A stretch of DNA of 24,961 nt from Acidobacteriota bacterium (GTDB taxonomy: Bacteria; Acidobacteriota; Vicinamibacteria; Vicinamibacterales; UBA2999). The first letter of the stretch is position 1. Every line of letters begins with the position of its first letter. This document shows positions 24,059-24,961 of this stretch, piece after piece. The position numbers and the translations under genes are program-made. The stretch is taken from assembly GCA_947465645.1 (NCBI GenBank), contig CANIBQ010000072.1:1-24961 (forward strand). The letters run 5' to 3'. The notes under the pieces were generated by a model that saw nothing but the letters and a program-made list of their open reading frames with translations, made no database searches and had not been told where the DNA came from.

Positions 24059-24562
24059 ATGAGCGAGCAACCGACAACCTATGCGGCGACGGTAACCAAG
24101 CATCCGCGCATCGAGGGCGTGAAGACGAAGGCGCTGCGCGTGATGCCCGATGAGCGCGGATGGCTGACGGAAATCCTGCGCGCCGACGAAACCGACCTCT
24201 TCACGAAGTTCGGCCAAGTGTACATGTCAGCCACCTATCCGGGAGTCGTCAAGGCGTGGCATTACCACAAGCAGCAGGTCGACAACTTTGTGTGCATCAC
24301 AGGCATGGTGAAGCTCGTTTTGATCGATACCCGCGTGAGCTCGCCCACTAGCGGCGCCGTGAACGAGTTCTTTCTCGGCACGCAGAACCCGACGCTCGTC
24401 CAGGTGCCCAACCTCGTGTATCACGGGTGGAAGTGCATCAGCACCGACGTGGCGATGGTCATCAACGTGCCCTCGGAGCCGTATCACTACTCGGAGCCGG
24501 ACGAATTCCGGCTCGCGCCGCACGACACCTTGCCGTATGACTGGACGCGCAAGGATGGTTGA
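24059..24562 (+). CDS. RmlC-like cupin, dTDP-4-dehydrorhamnose 3,5-epimerase family
   Basis: This 167-residue cupin has the RmlC plan: RVMPDERGWLTEIL (28-40), GVVKAWHYHKQQVDNF (62-77) with the catalytic-type H68, and VPNLVYHGWKCIS (116-128). It differs at key positions. The tyrosine normally found in the LYKCT-like segment is replaced by Asn136 (AMVINVPSEPY), and the Arg of RGLH is Lys65. Members without the Tyr are unlikely to be ordinary 3,5-epimerases; it could be an epimerase of narrower specificity, or use another acid. By position between rmlA and rmlB it acts on a dTDP-4-keto-sugar. It overlaps rmlB by eight bases and starts two bases after the rmlA stop codon, so translation is coupled. 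Confidence 0.85.
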   Translation: MSEQPTTYAATVTKHPRIEGVKTKALRVMPDERGWLTEILRADETDLFTKFGQVYMSATYPGVVKAWHYHKQQVDNFVCITGMVKLVLIDTRVSSPTSGAVNEFFLGTQNPTLVQVPNLVYHGWKCISTDVAMVINVPSEPYHYSEPDEFRLAPHDTLPYDWTRKDG

Positions 24563-24961
24563 GGTTCTGGTCACCGGCGGCGCAGGCTTCATCGGCAGCA
24601 ACTTCGTCCGTTACGCCCTCGCGCAGCACCCCGACTGGCGGGTGACGACGCTCGACAAGCTGACCTACGCCGGCCGCCGGGAGAACCTGCACGACGTGAT
24701 GGAGGACCCCCGCCACACGTTCGTCCATGGTGACATCGCCAACGCGGCAGTGAGCGGGCCTCTCGTCGAGCAAGCGGCTCTGGTGGTGCATTTCGCGGCC
24801 GAGACGCACGTTGACCGCTCCATCCAGTCGGCAGGCGAATTCATCCAGACCGACGTGCATGGCACGTGGGTGCTGCTGGAAGCGGCGCGCCGCGCGCGAG
24901 GGCTTCGCCGCTTCGTGCAGATCTCGACCGACGAGGTCTACGGCAGCGTCGCGAGCGGCGC
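24555..24961 (+). CDS. rmlB: dTDP-glucose 4,6-dehydratase, N-terminal part (cut by window end)
   Basis: The frame stays open to the last base, so about 135 residues are visible of an expected 330-350. It starts at ATG 24555, overlapping the end of the previous gene by eight bases. The NAD-binding motif TGGAGFIGSNFVRYAL (7-22) and the RmlB-specific DKLTYAGRRENL, FVHGDIAN, HFAAETHVDRSI and FVQISTDEVYGSV are clear. The enzyme converts dTDP-glucose to dTDP-4-keto-6-deoxyglucose in the cytosol, using the product of the upstream rmlA. The Tyr-x-x-x-Lys catalytic pair lies beyond the window. An rmlD or other sugar gene would be expected after it. Confidence 0.93.
   Translation, partial: MVEVLVTGGAGFIGSNFVRYALAQHPDWRVTTLDKLTYAGRRENLHDVMEDPRHTFVHGDIANAAVSGPLVEQAALVVHFAAETHVDRSIQSAGEFIQTDVHGTWVLLEAARRARGLRRFVQISTDEVYGSVASG

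Overview
The window looks like a chromosomal segment of a high-GC, outer-membrane-bearing bacterium, most likely an acidobacterium of the Vicinamibacteria type. This rests on an Oar-like TonB-dependent receptor, LptD, a tonB-exbB-exbD-exbD cluster, the tgt-yajC-secD-secF order and overall style; no rRNA or marker search was possible. I see no prophage, insertion sequence, CRISPR array or tRNA. Almost all of it is housekeeping or envelope genes packed tightly.

Region 1 (1-3930) has the 3' end of a TonB-dependent receptor gene on the plus strand facing a minus-strand tonB-exbB-exbD-exbD operon that starts from a near-consensus promoter at 3899-3928. The two units converge on a terminator pair embedded in a larger inverted-repeat element with guanine tracts (967-1208). 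Region 2 (4077-12098, minus strand) is a run tgt-yajC-secD-secF-uppP-DUF502-hppA: tRNA modification, SecDF translocation accessory proteins, undecaprenyl pyrophosphate recycling, a small membrane protein and a divergent membrane pyrophosphatase. Region 3 (12098-14748, plus) holds ddl, whose TTG start overlaps the tgt start by one base, and an overlapping gene for a secreted TPR protein.

Region 4 (14749-15388) is the most unusual part. Two tandem micro-genes each encode a 17-residue Lys/Ala peptide (net charge about +9). Each has a good Shine-Dalgarno sequence, a structured leader and its own Rho-independent terminator. The first has a strong sigma-70-like promoter. The two differ at seven codons, six of them synonymous, which argues for selection on the peptide.

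Region 5 (15389-24961) has a minus-strand lipoprotein fusing HEAT repeats to a cyclophilin domain. On the plus strand follow a deoxynucleoside kinase, accD, folC, lptD and the start of a dTDP-sugar cluster: long-type rmlA, an rmlC-like cupin lacking the usual catalytic tyrosine, and rmlB cut by the window end. Together these serve cell-wall precursor supply, outer-membrane LPS assembly, energised outer-membrane uptake and surface sugar synthesis.
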